64,000 nt of DNA from Strix aluco (Eukaryota > Chordata > Aves > Strigiformes > Strigidae). The position numbers and the translations under genes are program-made. Location of the stretch: the NCBI RefSeq assembly GCF_031877795.1, contig NC_133935.1:74356303-74420302 (forward strand), written 5' to 3'. Positions 59,876 through 64,000 of the stretch are shown here, piece after piece. The notes below the pieces were generated by a model that was not told where the DNA came from, made no database searches, and was given only the letters and a program-made list of their open reading frames with translations. Each line of letters starts with the position of its first letter. Within the stretch, counting starts at the first letter, position 1.

Positions 59876-62800
59876 CTTCATGCAGTGAAATTAAAAGAAA
59901 TAAATTTTGGGGCTTTACTGTGTCCTCCAAATAACTTGTTTGAGCTTTCCAATCTATTTAGGAATAACTGAAATGCGTTGCCTATAAAAATGAACCAGAA
60001 GGACTTCATCATCCTACAAACCTGGCAGTTCTCTATTTAACTGTAATTAACTCCTAAATAATTTACAGTCTCCTTTCTCTTACTAAAAGCTAAGTTTTTT
60101 TACCAAAGTAATCAGGAACTTTATATTGTTGCCCATATGTATATAGTCAGGTACCAGAGGATGGAGATGACTTACCTTAACCAACAAGGTTCTTATACTG
60201 TTAATTTGACCCATGGATACCCTGCACTCATTAAGGGATCAGATTTTTCTTGAACTTTACATACCTTAGGGATCTGTGTAGGTACAGGTGTGTAGGGGGT
60301 AGCCAGGCTTGTGTTTAGGAGGACAGTAATCCTAACAACAGCAGCTGTTACCACAGATGAGCTGGAAAAAAGCACTATCACACTTTATTTGTATGCTACA
60401 AAATTCATTGTTGAACTTTATTAGGTACTTTAATACCAAGCATACTTTAAAGTAACAAAAATTATTGTTATTACTTTTTACAGAAAATCAGGTATTTCAA
60501 CAGTTTTCTTTACAGTTTGTTGACTTAAAAAAAAATTACAATTGACAAGTTACAATGGAGTGGGATGGGAAAGCAGTAACATTTAAAAAGGTAAAACATA
60601 CTATTCATACTGAGTCAACATTTAGTGATGTACATCCTGATACATCTCTCCTTCTGACTGTGTACAAATGGTACATATTCACTGAGCTGCCCTGACAGGG
60701 TTGTGAGGTCTTGTGATGACACTTTTTTTGCAACATTTGAGTATATTTAGAAAGGGCTTTTACATTACACAGCCACCATGATGCAAAACTTAGTAGCCCA
60801 TAACAAAATAATGTAATACAGAGAAAACCTGTTTCGGTGATTTCTGATTTTTTGTCACAGCAGAAGTGCCATGACTGCCATAATGTGGGATAGAGGTAAA
60901 CCTAAGGAGCAAATGAACACGGTGATACGACAGCACATCCAGATAGCAAACCCTTTCACAGGCTTTTGAGGTGAGAGTGTGGCTGTGAGCCAACAAGAGC
61001 AGTGAATGAGGATGGGCTTCACAGAGACACCATTTAACAATGACTCCTGAATGCATGCGGCCCTAAGGAATGTGGGTTTTCCAGCTGACACTGGTTGGAC
61101 TAATCACAGACTTAAAAACCTGTCTGAAGTGGGACCTTAATGAGTTTATGCAGCCTCATGTGTAAACTACTTTATTTTTACCTTCCATCCCCTTCAGGTC
61201 AGCAGTGGGTACTGGGAATATGTTTATGGTGGTTGATTGATCTGGGTGGGGTTTTTGACCAGCTCTAAACCTGGTCCTGTGGAAGTCAGTGGAGTCTCCT
61301 ACACACAGTTATGAGAGCAGATTTGGATTAAAACAAGTTTTCTTAAAAAAATGCCACCCAGATTTACACATGAATTTGCTTGGTAGATATCCACAGCAGC
61401 GTTCAGTCTCTAAGATAAGCAGTGCCACACTGGTACCTTGGTAGTTAGATAGAAGAGTTATCTAATTCCCTGTATTTATTTATTGACAGTTTGTTTAAAG
61501 ATAAGTTTTTCATTCAAAAATAAAAGATAAGAGATCATGCACTAAATTCTGGAATAATTTGTGTTGTGCAGCCAATAGTCAAAAACCAGTTTTAACTCAC
61601 GTTTTACTCATGTCTTCAGTGTATTGTGTTATTTGGGATCAACATTAGCAATGAATTATTATTTTAACCATTTCCCCCAAAAGCCAAAGAATGAAGCAAC
61701 AGGCTTAAAAAATCTGAAGAAATTAGCATTGCAGTGCTCATTTTGGGCTGGATTCAGCTGCAATATGCAGGAGAGGGTAGAAGAAATGTAGGGAACAGCA
61801 TGCTCCTACCCAGTCCTGAGCCAGAAGATGCGTGCCATGCTGGGAGGTACTGGAGAGGAGCAGAGGAGAGGGGATCCCTGCTTCCCTCCATTGCTCTGTG
61901 CCTGGCACTTGGCATCCAGGCCTTTCGCTATGATATCTTTCTTGATATCTTGTGCCTCCCCCTGTGTTAGTGCTCAGTGGCTTCTGGAAATGAGGGTGCC
62001 CTTTGGGGAGTGACCTGTTGAGCCCCCGTGGGGCGGAAGCACCAGCCCCACCAATGCCCCGAGGCTCCACACACTCAGCCCTCACGTAGCTATTTGCAAT
62101 GTGTATTTGTTTACTAGTCTCTTAATTTATGAATTGAGTTTAAGGCCAGAAGGGATTGTTAGATCACTTCACCTGATTGGCATTAGCACAGGCCAGAGAG
62201 TGTCACTCAGCGGTTATATGGCAGAACAAGGAAAAGAATAGAAACACCCTTGCAGTGAGCAGCCGTATGTTACATTTAAGGGGTAAATTACTTTCTCCTA
62301 TTAAAAAAGAAATCAAGTGCTTTTATTTTGTCACTTCAAATACAAACAATTCTATGTGTCTTGGGAAATTATAGTATTATGATATTCAGTCAGACATATC
62401 TTATAGTATATATGCTTCATAGAACTAGAATATAAGTCAGAAATAATTTTTCAGTCAAGTTTGTTACAGACATAGATTAATTGGAACACATATGCAGTAA
62501 AAATTGAGAAGCTTTACAGTTTTAGTCAACTTATTATACAGTGAAGTAAATGAAGTGCAGCAATGTAGCAGTAAAAGTTATGCTTTTTCCACTAGGTGAT
62601 GGAAACATTCAGAGAGTCTATTATAAATGCTAATTTAAGAGATGTCCTATCAGCTTCTTGGCTACTGGGATAGGAATAGTCTGGAGTTAACTGCCTCTCT
62701 ACTGTGAAAGGTTTTAAAGCTTTTTGCTTTCCGTCCGAATAAAAAAAATGACATTTACAAACCTCTTGAATGCATATATATTACATATGTTTATCTAGCA

Positions 62801-64000
62801 ACAACTACACCCCTTTTAATTTATTCCCCAAATGTGACTTTTCATGCATGTCTTCTGGATGCTGCATTCAGCAACAGTTTCTAATGAGCTGGTGTGTAAT
62901 CCATGATTGCATTTCTCTTCTGAAAATCACTTCCACGTCTGGCTGATCTATGTTTAGAAGGTGGCGCTTACCCATCAGGCATTTTTGCACTCATCAGCGT
63001 TCTTCTCTGTCGGAGGCCCTTTCCCAAGCTTCTTCCCATTTTAATGTTGATGTACAAAAGCTGTTATTCGTTTTGTTTTGTGCTCATTCTAGTGAAGATT
63101 GGCTTAGTAGGACTGTGCAAAACAGAGAGAAGAGAGAAGCTGGTTTACTGCCAGCAAACGAAAAGATGTTCACGCTGTGCTTGGCTCAGGGCAAGCCTCT
63201 GATCAATATTCTAATACACTTCATTATTTGCATTTCCATTTATCATGAAAAATGACAAGTTTAATCTTCAGTTATGACAAGGATTTGTAATCTGGAATTC
63301 TTATACATCAGTTTTCATCAGCTAATCGACATGGGAAGTCAAAATATTGAGATTGTTTCGTCTAAAGTTTGAACAATATGAAAATAAAGATACAATGTGT
63401 ATGGGGCAAGAATGACATTTGTTAGGTGAGTATCATGAATCAAGTCAAAATCCTGACACTTCTGTTCCGTATCAATAATTTCTTTCACTCCCCTGAGCAC
63501 ACAATCTACATTCATAAAGAAGATGCAGTAATACCTTGTGTTAAATTTCAAAGAAGCAGACCCCAATGAGGACAGAGGTGTTTTCAACCCAAACTCTCTC
63601 TTAAAAACTAATTCTCACCCATCCAGTTTCCATATACTGTAAACAGAGCTGCGTACACAGGAGAGCGGACACCATCTGCGGTGGCACCGTGAGCAGGGTG
63701 ACAAAGGCTCCCCCCTCCTTGCTGGAGGTGACTGCCCATAAGTCGGTGCCAGAGGGAAGAACAGGGGCTTAATGAGAAAGTCTGTTTATAAGTACTCACG
63801 TACACGCAAATATAAAAACCTGACTGCTCCAGCATTTGGCATTGAACAGAAGGTTCTGGCACCAAAGAGGTCTGCAAATTCACCATTAGTTAAACTCTCC
63901 TGGATCACAGACCAAACCACAATGTCATTTGGCAGGCAGCCTCCCCATTGCCTCCTGTGAAAGGGTGACTGGTCAGAGGTCCTACAAGCTTGCAGCCCGG

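Larger units (their letters stand above)
57634..64000. other. AT-rich non-coding stretch with minus-strand splice-like sites
   Basis: No recognised protein family. Several very good donor-like sites are on the minus strand (58107, 59809, 60176, 63797 region), two of which are listed with their exon-like segments. Minus-strand AATAAA sites lie near 60385 and 60415 on the plus coordinates. The stretch at 60.85-61.09 kb has a minus frame of 78 codons with a hydrophobic end but no family match. The 61.9-62.1 kb part is GC-richer. No repeat was recognised. Confidence 0.5.

Noticed and set aside
60855-61091. 78-codon minus-strand frame with hydrophobic C-terminus, considered as a GPI-anchor or membrane tail
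   Set aside because: Upstream acceptor is poor and the residues match no known GPI-anchored or membrane family.

Overview
The window is from a bird genome (galliform or another bird; the species cannot be fixed from sequence alone). The evidence is four fairly clear copies of the avian LINE family CR1, with its typical 3' end (repeated ATTCTATG-like octamers, GGTTGGACTAGATGACC-like block), plus a compact endogenous retrovirus, within long AT-rich sequence with little CpG. I found no host protein-coding gene that I can name. Nearly all open frames outside the repeats look like chance frames. The window reads as intron, intergenic or long untranslated sequence. A few exon-like segments with good splice sites are listed at low confidence.

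Layout. 1-20.4 kb: unannotated AT-rich sequence with a poly(T) run, a 30-base poly(A) run, two poly(A)-signal-like sites, one strong hairpin and a few exon-like segments. 20.4-21.0 kb: an old CR1/L3-like reverse-transcriptase relic (minus). 21.0-26.9 kb: non-repetitive, with a TATA/ATG/donor cluster at 22.5 kb. 26.9-28.6 kb: 5'-truncated CR1 (minus) with a long reverse-transcriptase frame. 30.8-33.3 kb: a complete but very short provirus (minus) with two LTRs and a 5-bp target-site duplication, and no recognisable pol or env. 33.3-41.7 kb: non-repetitive. 41.7-44.3 kb: a second, longer CR1 (minus) with decayed endonuclease and reverse transcriptase, followed at 44.7 kb by a short CR1 tail in the opposite orientation. 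44.7-54.6 kb: non-repetitive apart from two old CR1 tails near 51.7 and 52.0 kb, with a CpG-rich patch at 46.9-47.4 kb and a candidate terminal exon at 49.6-50.3 kb.

54.6-57.4 kb is the most striking structure: about 100 tandem copies of a 28-bp, CpG-rich unit (a minisatellite/VNTR of about 2.8 kb). It has nested higher-order repeats, an old AT-shifted left edge, many kappaB-like decamers, and a perfect match to the CTCF consensus exactly at its right edge. A short CpG-rich segment, an AATAAA and a 14-base A run follow. That order invites the idea of a retroposed, VNTR-containing composite element. 57.6-64 kb is AT-rich, with several minus-strand exon-like segments that have near-perfect donor sites.

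The repeats are independent insertions and do not form a pathway. Main interests are the 28-bp array with its boundary motif, and the minimal provirus as a possible non-autonomous LTR element. Motif matches, splice sites and repeat-family calls were made by eye; no database or alignment was run.
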